Assembly (NCBI GenBank): GCA_021816165.1
Contig: JAKAYZ010000169.1
Location: 1-6,150 of the forward strand
Length of the DNA: 6,150 nucleotides
From: Planctomycetota bacterium
Lineage (GTDB): Bacteria; Planctomycetota; Phycisphaerae; WQYP01
Direction of reading: 5' to 3'
Below the pieces are notes generated by a model. That model saw only the letters and a list, made by a program, of their open reading frames with translations. It made no database searches and was not told the origin of the DNA. Each line of letters starts with the position of its first letter. The first letter of the stretch is position 1. A program made the translations under genes and the position numbers. Positions 1-5,484 of this stretch are shown piece after piece.

Positions 1-159
1 ACGGCCACAGCACTAGGGTTACATACATGGTTATCAGGGGTTTTTTTAGATACTGGAGTTGCTAGTCTTCTTCATATTAATGATGAAGCTGAGCAACCTT
101 TATTTTTTGTTGGAGCCGGTATTGGAGATAATTCACCACTTGATCCGGTAGCAAAAAAA
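1..159 (+). CDS. C-terminal fragment of a probable nitroreductase-fold (SagB/McbC-like) oxidoreductase
   Basis: The plus-strand frame starting at base 1 has no start codon in view. Its first ~50 residues include ATALGLHTWLSGVF, a short hydrophobic stretch with an acidic break, then LFFVGAG and GDNSPLDPV. An 'ALGL-x-T/S-W' helix, a 'LL-x-I' segment and a closing 'VGAG' strand resemble the C-terminal end of FMN-dependent nitroreductase-fold proteins, including the SagB/ThcOx/McbC dehydrogenases that oxidise azolines in peptide maturation. The match is from memory of the family, so the exact subfamily is uncertain. GC is about 41 % and codons often end in A or T, unlike the operon to the right. 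The frame stays open to 816, but beyond about 153-160 it only reads the antisense of secY (Lys-rich KKIGKKE, then Arg/His/Asn-rich residues), so the real gene is taken to be cut at the junction. Neither end of the gene is present. Confidence 0.4.
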
Positions 160-1191
160 ATAGGAAAAAAAGAAAACCATGGCCACGTACAATACCACAT
201 ACAGGTAGGCACCCGGCTCCAGCGACGAAGAAATGGTGGCAAACACTCCGCTGTTGCCAAAATGCGGCGCGATCCAGCCGAGAATAATGGTCGGAAACAA
301 CATCAGCGAGCTGGCGAATATAATGGGCATCACGCCGCCGTGGTTCACCCGCAGGGGCAGATACTGGCTTTGGCCGCCGTAAACCCGGCGCCCCCGGATA
401 TGCTTGGCCTGCTGAATGTTAATCCGCCGCTGCGAAAGTTCCAGCAAAATGGCACCGGCGGTAACACCCAAAAACGCGGCAATCAGAAACAGCATGGTTC
501 CGATACCGTAACTTTGGCCCGACCCTGTGGAAACCTTGAGGCTGGCATGGCGGTAAACCGTGCTGATGGCCGATGGCATACGCGAAACAATACCGGCCAT
601 GATGATCAGCGACACGCCGTTACCGATGCCGAATTCGTCAATCTGTTCGCCCAGCCACATCAAAAACACACTGCCGGCGGTCATGGCGGAAAGCCCCATC
701 GCCCAGAACAAAAACCGGTGGTTGTAATAAGTATTGGCGTACAGGAACCCGTGCGGGTATTGCGTGGTCGCACCCGTGAGGTATTTAAGCCAGACCACGG
801 ATTGAATCACGCATAAAACGACCGTGGCATAGCGCGTCCATTCATTGATTTTGCGCATGCCCGGCTCGCCTTCTTTTTGCAGCTTTTCCAGCGACGGAAT
901 CACCGTTCCCAAAAGCTGAAAAATAATCGAGGCACTGATGTAAGGCATAATGCCCAGGCCGAAGATGGTGCTGTAGCCTAAGTTCCCACCCGAAAACAGG
1001 GTCAGGTAGTTGCTGATCTGACCCAGCGGCGAAGAACTGGAACTGGTAACGGCGCTGTGCAGCAAACCAGTATCCACGCCCGGCAGCGGCACGTAAAAGC
1101 CGATACGGTAAATACACAACATACCGATGGTAAAGGCCAGCTTTTTACGTAATTCGGAAACCTGGAAAATATTTAACAGCGTTTTGAACAA
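133..1191 (-). CDS. secY: SecY, protein translocase channel subunit, 3'-truncated
   Basis: SecY is the pore-forming subunit of the SecYEG channel in the cytoplasmic membrane, which exports unfolded proteins and inserts membrane proteins. The N-terminus (ELRKKLAFTIGMLCIYRIG) and PLPGVD are typical. Signature 1 is GLGIMPYISASIIFQLL at 78-94; signature 2 spans about 176-192 (WLGEQIDEFGIGNG). Predicted membrane segments lie near 18-37, 74-95, 119-138, 158-182, 190-207, 229-251, 286-307 and 327-345. The RRINIQQAKHIRGRR loop (255-269) is the cytoplasmic C5 loop that contacts ribosome and SecA. Similarity ends at about Tyr344; residues 345-352 are not SecY-like, so the C6 loop, the last two membrane segments and the C-terminal tail are missing. 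This is attributed to the junction near 153-162. The start is TTG, with GAGG five bases upstream, 11 nt after the rplO stop; no in-frame ATG gives a better N-terminus. Confidence 0.93.
   Translation of the reverse strand: MFKTLLNIFQVSELRKKLAFTIGMLCIYRIGFYVPLPGVDTGLLHSAVTSSSSSPLGQISNYLTLFSGGNLGYSTIFGLGIMPYISASIIFQLLGTVIPSLEKLQKEGEPGMRKINEWTRYATVVLCVIQSVVWLKYLTGATTQYPHGFLYANTYYNHRFLFWAMGLSAMTAGSVFLMWLGEQIDEFGIGNGVSLIIMAGIVSRMPSAISTVYRHASLKVSTGSGQSYGIGTMLFLIAAFLGVTAGAILLELSQRRINIQQAKHIRGRRVYGGQSQYLPLRVNHGGVMPIIFASSLMLFPTIILGWIAPHFGNSGVFATISSSLEPGAYLYVVLYVAMVFFFSYFFCYRIKW
150..165. other. Sequence discontinuity: probable chimeric junction within secY
   Basis: Base composition, codon use and coding strand all change here. 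To the left, plus-strand nitroreductase-like coding sequence is about 41 % GC; to the right, minus-strand secY is GC-rich. SecY similarity runs through Tyr344 (codon 160-162) and is lost in the next one or two codons. A run of eight A at 153-160, with another run of seven at 165-171, sits at the break, so the exact joining base cannot be fixed. No target-site duplication, terminal inverted repeat or transposase is visible. I infer a read or assembly chimera joined through homopolymer microhomology; a genuine recombination event cannot be excluded from the sequence alone. Confidence 0.75.
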
Positions 1192-1196
1192 CGCAA

Positions 1197-1202
1197 CCTC
1201 AC
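1197..1202 (-). promoter_or_regulatory. Shine-Dalgarno site of secY, supporting the TTG start
   Basis: On the minus strand GTGAGG directly follows the rplO TAG stop, and its GAGG lies 5 nt before the TTG at 1191-1189. The next in-frame Met is residue 24, inside the first membrane segment, so the TTG start is the only sensible choice. The near contact of stop and SD suggests translational coupling of rplO and secY. Confidence 0.7.
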
Positions 1203-1736
1203 CTATTTCTTGGCCGGCTTCTTGAGATTCTTGGCCATTGTCCGAAACCGACCGTTTTTGGGATTAACCTTGTCTTTGTTGCGATCCAGTTCCAGCAGCT
1301 GCATCGTGCCGCCCGCCGCAGTGATTTTCTCGCCCGCCTGCTTGCTGAACTTGGCCGCCACCACGGTAAGCTTGCGCGTCAAGGCGCCGTCACCCAACAC
1401 CTTCACCGGATAGCGTTCATCGCGAATCAGCTTATGGGTGATCAGTGAAGCCGCATCGACCGTCTGGCCATCCTGATAAAAGCGGTCCAGATCACCGACA
1501 TTGACCAGGCTGAAACGCTGCGCAAAATAATTGTTGTTGAAACCGCGCTTGGGCAGCCGCCGAAACAGCGGCATGTTGCCGCCCTCGCTGCCGAAAGCCG
1601 GCCCGCCGCCGGCGCGGGAATAGCCGCCCTTGGTACCGCGGCCACTGGTTTTGCCGCGGCCGCTGCTTTCGCCCCGACCCACGCGCATCCGCCGTTTGTG
1701 CGCTCCAACAATCGCGGTAATTTCATGAATCATCAT
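1203..1736 (-). CDS. rplO: 50S ribosomal protein L15
   Basis: L15 is a late-assembly protein of the large subunit whose basic N-terminal extension threads through 23S rRNA. The N-terminal signature is present: HEITAIVGAHKRR, then VGRGESSGRGKTSGRGTKGG (19-38) and the Gly/Phe-rich stretch GGNMPLFRRLPKRGF (52-66). The globular part follows, with VNVGDLDRF (79-86) and VKVLGDGALTRKLTV (111-125). Its 177 residues are longer than the usual ~145; the excess includes a basic C-terminus ending LKKPAKK. There are two adjacent ATG codons. GGAG at 1746-1749 lies 9 nt from the first and 12 nt from the second, so the first is annotated, though the second would give the family's usual 'M-x-H-E' start. The stop is TAG. 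rpsE lies 32 nt upstream with no rpmD between them. Confidence 0.96.
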   Translation of the reverse strand: MMIHEITAIVGAHKRRMRVGRGESSGRGKTSGRGTKGGYSRAGGGPAFGSEGGNMPLFRRLPKRGFNNNYFAQRFSLVNVGDLDRFYQDGQTVDAASLITHKLIRDERYPVKVLGDGALTRKLTVVAAKFSKQAGEKITAAGGTMQLLELDRNKDKVNPKNGRFRTMAKNLKKPAKK

Positions 1737-1752
1737 GGTAGGTTTCTCCGGT

Positions 1753-1768
1753 AAAAAGGCCCTTGGGC
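1753..1768 (-). terminator. Weak terminator-like hairpin with T5 tract between rpsE and rplO
   Basis: Immediately after the rpsE TAA, the minus strand reads GCCC-AA-GGGC followed by C and five T. The inverted repeat is perfect, but the two-base spacer means only about three pairs close around a CAAG loop. It is too weak to be a confident terminator inside an essential operon. At most it could cause pausing, partial attenuation or 3'-end processing. Confidence 0.2.
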
Positions 1769-2269
1769 TTATTCGGCCTGGCCCGCAGTCACGCCTCGCC
1801 CCTGCTCAATTTGTTCGCGCGTTCGCAGCGAAACCAAAGCAGAAAGCGTGGCCTTGCACAGATTTTTCTTGTTGGTCGACCCGTAGGCCTTGGTCAGCAC
1901 GTCTTTGATACCCACCAGTTCCAGCAGTGGCCGCACAAACCGACCCGCCTTCACCCCGGTACCCGGTCTGGCCGGAACCAGCTTAATGCGGCTGGCTCCA
2001 TAACGTCCCAATACTTCGTGCGGAATGGTGCCGCCGGATAGCGAAATCCGCAACATCTTCTTGCGGGCATCTTTAGTGGCTTTTTCCACCGCCGCCGGTA
2101 CTTCCTTGGCCTTGCCGTAGCCGAGTCCGAGGTTACCGGCACGGTCCCCGGAGGCCACCAGCGCTTCAAAGGAAAAATTCTTTCCCCCTTTCACCACTTT
2201 GGCACTCCGAAACACGCCCACGGTGCTCGATTCCATTCCGCGATCTTCTTCAAATTGTCGTTCAGCCAT
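1769..2269 (-). CDS. rpsE: 30S ribosomal protein S5
   Basis: S5 binds 16S rRNA near the decoding centre and mRNA entry site and affects fidelity and subunit assembly. The N-terminal double-stranded-RNA-binding domain is at about 18-80: [35 protein letters not shown], then a basic helix. The C-terminal domain follows with [17 protein letters not shown] (81-97), the hallmark [11 protein letters not shown] (99-109) and [15 protein letters not shown] (119-133). Its 166 residues match the family. The first eleven residues (acidic [11 protein letters not shown]) are variable. Upstream only weak purine-rich sites (AAAGAG, GGAAAAAG) are seen, so a start at Met12 (codon ending at 2236) is a minor alternative. 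It lies 69 nt after rplR, in an AT-richer spacer. Confidence 0.96.
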   Translation of the reverse strand: MAERQFEEDRGMESSTVGVFRSAKVVKGGKNFSFEALVASGDRAGNLGLGYGKAKEVPAAVEKATKDARKKMLRISLSGGTIPHEVLGRYGASRIKLVPARPGTGVKAGRFVRPLLELVGIKDVLTKAYGSTNKKNLCKATLSALVSLRTREQIEQGRGVTAGQAE

Positions 2270-2338
2270 GGCTTTTTCCGCTCTTTAAATAATCCAAACT
2301 CTTATGTTACTTCTCTTGGCAACAGCCCGCAGGCACGG

Positions 2339-2710
2339 TTAAAACTTCAGGCCGCCTTCACGCGCCGCATCGGCCAACGCCTTCACGCGACCATGATACC
2401 GATAGCCCTGGCGATCAAACGCCACCTCGGTAATCGCCTTTTGCTGCGCTTTCTCGGCAATTAATTTGCCCACCGCCGCAGCCGCTTTTACGCCGCCGCC
2501 ATGTTTAAAGCCGCTGCGCAGGGCTTTATCCCGGCTGCCCGCGGCCACCAACGTGCGGCCCAGGGTGTCGTCAATGATCTGCACATAAATGTTTTTCCCG
2601 CTGCGGAACACCGACAATCGCGGACGCGCCGTGCTGCCGCGCACCACCGCTCGCACGCGCGCCTTGCGTTTCACCAGCCGTCGCGTCTTTAACTTTTGTA
2701 CGTTACTCAT
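2339..2710 (-). CDS. rplR: 50S ribosomal protein L18
   Basis: L18 binds 5S rRNA with L5 and helps seat it in the central protuberance of the 50S subunit. The basic N-terminal arm ([14 protein letters not shown]) is followed by the core [20 protein letters not shown] (28-47). The helix containing GKLIAEKA (81-88) leads to the family-defining C-terminus: [20 protein letters not shown] (98-117), ending GGLKF. Its 123 residues are close to the usual ~117-122. AGGA lies 8 nt before the ATG. It sits between rplF (84 nt upstream) and rpsE, the normal spc position. Confidence 0.97.
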   Translation of the reverse strand: MSNVQKLKTRRLVKRKARVRAVVRGSTARPRLSVFRSGKNIYVQIIDDTLGRTLVAAGSRDKALRSGFKHGGGVKAAAAVGKLIAEKAQQKAITEVAFDRQGYRYHGRVKALADAAREGGLKF

Positions 2711-2764
2711 GGAACAATCCTGAATTAAACATCTTCATCCAAGCACCAGCCGCCCCGGCCACCA

Positions 2765-2783
2765 CCGGCGTATCATCCGCCGG
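2765..2783. repeat. GC-rich inverted repeat in the rplF-rplR spacer
   Basis: CCGGCG at 2765-2770 pairs with CGCCGG at 2778-2783 around a 7-nt loop. It lies 12 nt after the rplF stop in an 84-nt spacer. No T-tract follows on the transcribed strand, so it is not a terminator; it may be an RNA-processing or stabilising hairpin. Confidence 0.4.
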
Positions 2784-2794
2784 CCACCGCACGG

Positions 2795-3361
2795 TTACTT
2801 GGCACCAGCACCGGCAAACTGTTTGCCCGCCTTACGCTTAATCACCTCGCCGACATAGCGGATGCCTTTGCCCTTGTACGGCTCGGGCTTGCGGGTCCGA
2901 CGGATTTCCGCAGCAAAATGCCCGACCATCTGTTTGTCCGCGCCGCTGAGGCTCAACCGCGTGCCCTGCCCCTCAATTTTCACCGCCACGCCTTCCGGCA
3001 CCGGCAGCTTCAACTGGTTGGCCAAACCGACTGATAACACCACGGTTTTACCCGCTAATTCCGCCTTGTAACCAACGCCTTCAATTTCCAGTCCCACCGA
3101 GTAACCGTCCGTGACACCCTTGATCATGTTAAAGATCAACGCCCGCGTAAGACCATGCACGCTGCGACTGATTTTTTCATCATTCACGCGCTCCACCAGC
3201 ACGCTGCCGCCCTGACCCTCCACCGTATAGTTGACCTTTACGTTGGGGTGATGCTCCAGCGACAGCTTGCCCTTGGGGCCTTCCACCTGAACGCGCCGCC
3301 CCTGGATGGCCACCTTCACGTTGGCCGGCACGGCAACCGGTTTTTTCCCAATTCGGCTCAT
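2795..3361 (-). CDS. rplF: 50S ribosomal protein L6
   Basis: L6 sits at the base of the stalk near the sarcin-ricin loop, where elongation factors bind. The N-terminus MSRIGKKPVAVPANVKV is canonical. The two homologous L6 domains lie at about 10-82 (VEGPKGKLSL at 27-36) and 90-165 (EGVGYKAEL at 94-102, VGLANQL at 111-117). The C-terminal signature is PEPYKGKGIRYVGE at 159-172. Length 188 residues is slightly above the usual ~178, with a short GAGAK tail. An in-frame extension to a TTG at 3469 exists but is rejected: GAGGT lies 4 nt before the ATG at 3361, and the added residues are not L6-like. It follows rpsH after the longest spacer of the operon, 134 nt. Confidence 0.97.
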   Translation of the reverse strand: MSRIGKKPVAVPANVKVAIQGRRVQVEGPKGKLSLEHHPNVKVNYTVEGQGGSVLVERVNDEKISRSVHGLTRALIFNMIKGVTDGYSVGLEIEGVGYKAELAGKTVVLSVGLANQLKLPVPEGVAVKIEGQGTRLSLSGADKQMVGHFAAEIRRTRKPEPYKGKGIRYVGEVIKRKAGKQFAGAGAK

Positions 3362-3495
3362 GATAACCTCAATTCCTGTTTTGGCCGGGCCATTCGCCCG
3401 CACCAGTACGGCAACAATAACTTCTTGCCGCCGATTTCTTACCCCAATCCACCTGCACCCGCGTTTCAACGCCCGGTCTTCCCGGACTCTTCGGG
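3362..3495. other. 134-nt rpsH-rplF spacer with several inverted repeats
   Basis: No convincing coding sequence is seen. Three short inverted repeats are present: CGGGC/GCCCG at 3386-3390 and 3396-3400 (5-nt loop), GCGTT/AACGC at 3461-3465 and 3468-3472 (2-nt spacer), and CCCG/CGGG at 3481-3484 and 3492-3495 (7-nt loop), the last directly after the rpsH stop. None is followed by a T-tract on the transcribed strand. They could fold the mRNA between the two cistrons. Confidence 0.45.
3366..3370 (-). promoter_or_regulatory. Shine-Dalgarno site fixing the rplF start
   Basis: GAGGT on the minus strand stands 4 nt before the ATG that begins MSRIGKKPV. It decides against the longer in-frame reading that starts 36 codons upstream. 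Confidence 0.7.
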
Positions 3496-3891
3496 TCAGC
3501 TCACCGTGGCCAGCAGCTCCCCACCAATATTCTGCTCCCGGGCCTGCCGATCACTCAACACCCCACGGCTGGTCGACAGCACCGAAATACCCATGCCATT
3601 AATGACCCGCGGAAACTCACCCACACCCCGATACACCCGGCATCCCGGCTTGCTGATCCGGCTGATTTCCCGAATGATGGCCTCGCCGCCCGGGCTGTAC
3701 CGAATCGTCAGACGAATCAGCCCCTGGTGCGTACCATCTTCAAGAATGGAAAAATCGTGTATGTAACCTTCTTCCTTGAGTACGCGGGCGATGCCTTCGC
3801 ATATCCGCGAATTTTTTACATCCACGGTCTTATGCTTGGCTGCGGAAGCGTTCCGCAATCGGGTCAGCATATCGGCAATTGTGTCGCTCAT
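3496..3891 (-). CDS. rpsH: 30S ribosomal protein S8
   Basis: S8 is a primary 16S rRNA-binding protein that organises the central domain through helix 21; in Escherichia coli it also represses the spc operon by binding its mRNA. The N-terminal domain starts SDTIADMLTRLRNA (2-15) and continues with the helix ICEGIARVLKEEGYI (30-44). The rRNA-binding C-terminal half has SRISKPGCRVYRG (77-89), GMGISVLSTSRGVLSDRQAR (99-118) and the closing GGEL (123-126). Its 131 residues match the family. AGAGGAA lies a few bases before the ATG. The gene follows rpsN after 51 nt. Whether this S8 regulates its own operon cannot be told here. Confidence 0.97.
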   Translation of the reverse strand: MSDTIADMLTRLRNASAAKHKTVDVKNSRICEGIARVLKEEGYIHDFSILEDGTHQGLIRLTIRYSPGGEAIIREISRISKPGCRVYRGVGEFPRVINGMGISVLSTSRGVLSDRQAREQNIGGELLATVS

Positions 3892-3920
3892 GAGTTCCTC
3901 TTTAGCAGTATCCTGTCGCT

Positions 3921-3933
3921 GGGCCTGAGGCCC
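3921..3933. repeat. GC-rich palindrome in the rpsN-rpsH spacer
   Basis: GGGCCT-G-AGGCCC is a perfect inverted repeat, folding as a 5-bp GGGCC/GGCCC stem with a 3-nt loop. It occupies the middle of the 51-nt spacer, upstream of the rpsH ribosome-binding site. No T-tract follows on the transcribed strand. Confidence 0.4.
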
Positions 3934-3942
3934 GGCATTCTT

Positions 3943-4212
3943 TTACCAGGAGGCCTTCCGTAAACCTGGAATCTTACCTTCCGCCGCCAGTTGACGCAGC
4001 ATAATCCGCGAAATCTTAAACTTGCGGTAATACCCGCGCCGACGCCCGGTCAGTTCACAGCGGCGCGACGTGCGGGTGGCACTGGAATCACGCGGCAATT
4101 TCGCCAAAGCCACGTAATTGCGTTCCTTTTTCAGCGTCCGGCGCTGCTCGGCATATTTGGCCACCAGCTCCAGACGGTTCTTGTAACGATTTTTCCATGC
4201 GGTTGTTGCCAT
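3943..4212 (-). CDS. rpsN: 30S ribosomal protein S14, zinc-independent type
   Basis: S14 is a small basic protein of the 30S head, contacting 16S rRNA and S3/S10. Its 89 residues match the long, zinc-independent form. The only cysteine is Cys52, so the two CxxC pairs of the short zinc-binding form are absent. The conserved C-terminal block is [20 protein letters not shown] (51-70), then [11 protein letters not shown] (79-89), the near-invariant end of the family. The N-terminal part ([20 protein letters not shown]) is basic and helical. AGGATGG lies rather far upstream, about 10 nt from the ATG. It sits between rplE (49 nt) and rpsH (51 nt). Confidence 0.97.
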   Translation of the reverse strand: MATTAWKNRYKNRLELVAKYAEQRRTLKKERNYVALAKLPRDSSATRTSRRCELTGRRRGYYRKFKISRIMLRQLAAEGKIPGLRKASW

Positions 4213-4261
4213 TGTGTTTAATCCATCCTGATCATAAATTATCTTTCATCATGAGCGCCCA

Positions 4262-5035
4262 TCAACCAGCCTTGCGGGCCGATGACGGTTCATCCCGGCG
4301 AAACGGCATTCCCATCTGGGTCAGCAGCGCCCGGCCAAATTCATCATTTCCGGCTGTGGTCACAATGGTAATGCCCATACCCTGGTGGTAATTGGTAACA
4401 TCACCATGCACTTCCGGAAACACTGTTTGTTCCGTCAGCCCCAGGTTGTAATTGCCGCGACCATCAAAGGCCTTGGGCGAAAGGCCGCGGAAATCCTTCA
4501 CCCGGGGAATAGCCAGGGTGATCAACCGATCCAGAAATTCCCACATCCGCGCCCCACGAAGCGTCACTTTGGCCCCGATCTCCATCCCTTCCCGCAGTTT
4601 GAAGTTCGATACGCTTTTGCGGGCCTGGCACACCACGGCCTTCTGCCCGGTGATCGCGGTTAATTCCTTCACCGCCGCTTCCAATCGGGGCTTTTCGGTA
4701 ATGGCTTTGCCCAAGCCCATGCTGACCACCACCTTGGTAACCCGCGGTGCGGCCAGACGATTTTTTATTTTCAGCTCGGTCATCAGGTTCGGCAGTATTT
4801 CGTCCTGATAACGCCGATAAAGCCGCGGAACATACTCTTCCGGAAAAGGCTGCGCCGGGGCTTTGTCGTCAGCCGCTTCCTTGCTGCCGCCGCGGCCCTC
4901 ACCCGATCCGGATTTTTGGGACTTGGCGGCCGCAGCATGCTCGGCCTGCTTGGCGATCTTGGCCGCCTTTTGGGCTTCGATTTCCTCCGGCGTTCGGACC
5001 GCCTTGGCTTTCTTTTCTTTTTCCTCTTTGGCCAT
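4262..5035 (-). CDS. rplE: 50S ribosomal protein L5 with long charged N-terminal extension
   Basis: L5 binds 5S rRNA in the central protuberance and contacts the P-site tRNA region. The conserved domain begins near residue 69 (VPRLYRRYQDEILPNLM) and continues through PRVTKVVVSMGLGKAI (97-112), the highly conserved ARKSVSNFKLREG (138-150), GAKVTLRGARMWEFLDRL (154-171), AIPRVKDFRGLSPKAFDGRG (175-194), and a C-terminus with GITIVTTAGNDEFGRALL (221-238). Residues 1-68 are extra: a Lys/Glu/Ala-rich start, a Ser/Gly linker (SGSGEGRGG, 42-50) and a Pro-rich joint (PAQPFPEE). They look disordered or weakly helical. The total of 257 compares with about 180 in most bacteria. The long start is favoured by AAAGGTG 8 nt upstream; the only nearby internal Met (85) would cut into the domain. 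Confidence 0.96.
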   Translation of the reverse strand: MAKEEKEKKAKAVRTPEEIEAQKAAKIAKQAEHAAAAKSQKSGSGEGRGGSKEAADDKAPAQPFPEEYVPRLYRRYQDEILPNLMTELKIKNRLAAPRVTKVVVSMGLGKAITEKPRLEAAVKELTAITGQKAVVCQARKSVSNFKLREGMEIGAKVTLRGARMWEFLDRLITLAIPRVKDFRGLSPKAFDGRGNYNLGLTEQTVFPEVHGDVTNYHQGMGITIVTTAGNDEFGRALLTQMGMPFRRDEPSSARKAG

Positions 5036-5043
5036 GTTTATTT

Positions 5044-5050
5044 CACCTTT
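5044..5050 (-). promoter_or_regulatory. Shine-Dalgarno site supporting the extended L5 start
   Basis: AAAGGTG on the minus strand lies 8 nt before the ATG at 5035. It shows that translation is likely to begin ahead of the charged extension rather than at the conserved domain. Confidence 0.65.
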
Positions 5051-5094
5051 TCAGCGCCGCAACACACCTGCACCGGCAATTGCGACGGGGACCT

Positions 5095-5442
5095 TTACTG
5101 CTTATTTCCAGCACCAGCACGCGACACCACACCCAAATCCGTGTTGCTTTTCACGGCCACGCGGCGCTTGACACCATTTTCCAGAGTAAACTTCACCCGG
5201 GTGCCCTTGCCGGTGCTCGGATCCACCGGTTGAACCTTGCTGATGTGCATGGATGCCGGCTTTTGAATACGCCCACCCTTGCGGTTTTTCTCGGTGGGCC
5301 GAATATGCTTCCATACCATATTCATCCCTTCCACGATCACACGCTGGGCTTCCGGAAGCACCTCCAGCACCTTACCGGTTTTTCCGCGGGAATTGCCCGA
5401 ACGGATGTACACCAGATCACCTTTTTTGATTCGCGCTGCCAT
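5095..5442 (-). CDS. rplX: 50S ribosomal protein L24
   Basis: L24 is an assembly-initiator protein that binds 23S rRNA domain I and lies near the exit of the peptide tunnel. The N-terminal KOW motif is clear: [20 protein letters not shown] (5-24), then [19 protein letters not shown]. The family block after it reads [20 protein letters not shown] (45-64), followed by [19 protein letters not shown] and the C-terminal [13 protein letters not shown]. Its 115 residues are slightly above the usual ~103. GAGG (5450-5453) stands 7 nt before the ATG. It lies 42 nt after rplN and 59 nt before rplE. Confidence 0.97.
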   Translation of the reverse strand: MAARIKKGDLVYIRSGNSRGKTGKVLEVLPEAQRVIVEGMNMVWKHIRPTEKNRKGGRIQKPASMHISKVQPVDPSTGKGTRVKFTLENGVKRRVAVKSNTDLGVVSRAGAGNKQ

Positions 5443-5458
5443 GTTAAAACCTCATTTT

Positions 5459-5475
5459 CCCCGCCATCGGCGGGG
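5459..5475. repeat. Strong 7-bp GC hairpin in the rplN-rplX spacer
   Basis: CCCCGCC-ATC-GGCGGGG is a perfect 7-bp inverted repeat with a 3-nt loop, the strongest in the operon. It starts 9 nt after the rplN stop and ends 5 nt before the rplX Shine-Dalgarno. On the transcribed strand it is followed by AAAA, not T, so it is not a terminator of this operon. Confidence 0.5.
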
Positions 5476-5484
5476 CCTTTATAC

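Noticed and set aside
133..165. A single-base frameshift in the T8 run (minus strand) as the cause of the SecY truncation
   Set aside because: The shifted frame gives FATGSSGELSPIPAP, which does not match the SecY C6 loop or membrane segment 9. No frame on the minus strand restores SecY, so the sequence itself changes here.
1..180. Insertion of a mobile element into secY
   Set aside because: No terminal inverted repeat, target duplication or transposase segment is visible. The left sequence reads as the interior of a nitroreductase-like gene, not an element end.
262..816. Plus-strand frame continuing the left fragment through the antisense of secY
   Set aside because: After the junction the residues are Arg/His/Gly/Asn-rich and unlike any family, while the minus strand gives an excellent SecY. 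The open frame is accidental read-through of the join.
2203..2236. Shorter S5 start at the internal Met12
   Set aside because: It lacks a better ribosome-binding site than the first ATG, so the longer form is kept, though the N-terminus is variable in the family and the call is not certain.
3362..3469. N-terminal extension of L6 to a TTG 36 codons upstream
   Set aside because: The added residues are not L6-like, and the canonical MSRIGKKPV start has a good GAGGT site four bases before it.
5459..5480. Hairpin with CCTTT on the plus strand read as a plus-strand terminator
   Set aside because: There is no plus-strand gene to terminate and the T-run is only three bases. It is treated as an intercistronic hairpin of the minus-strand operon.
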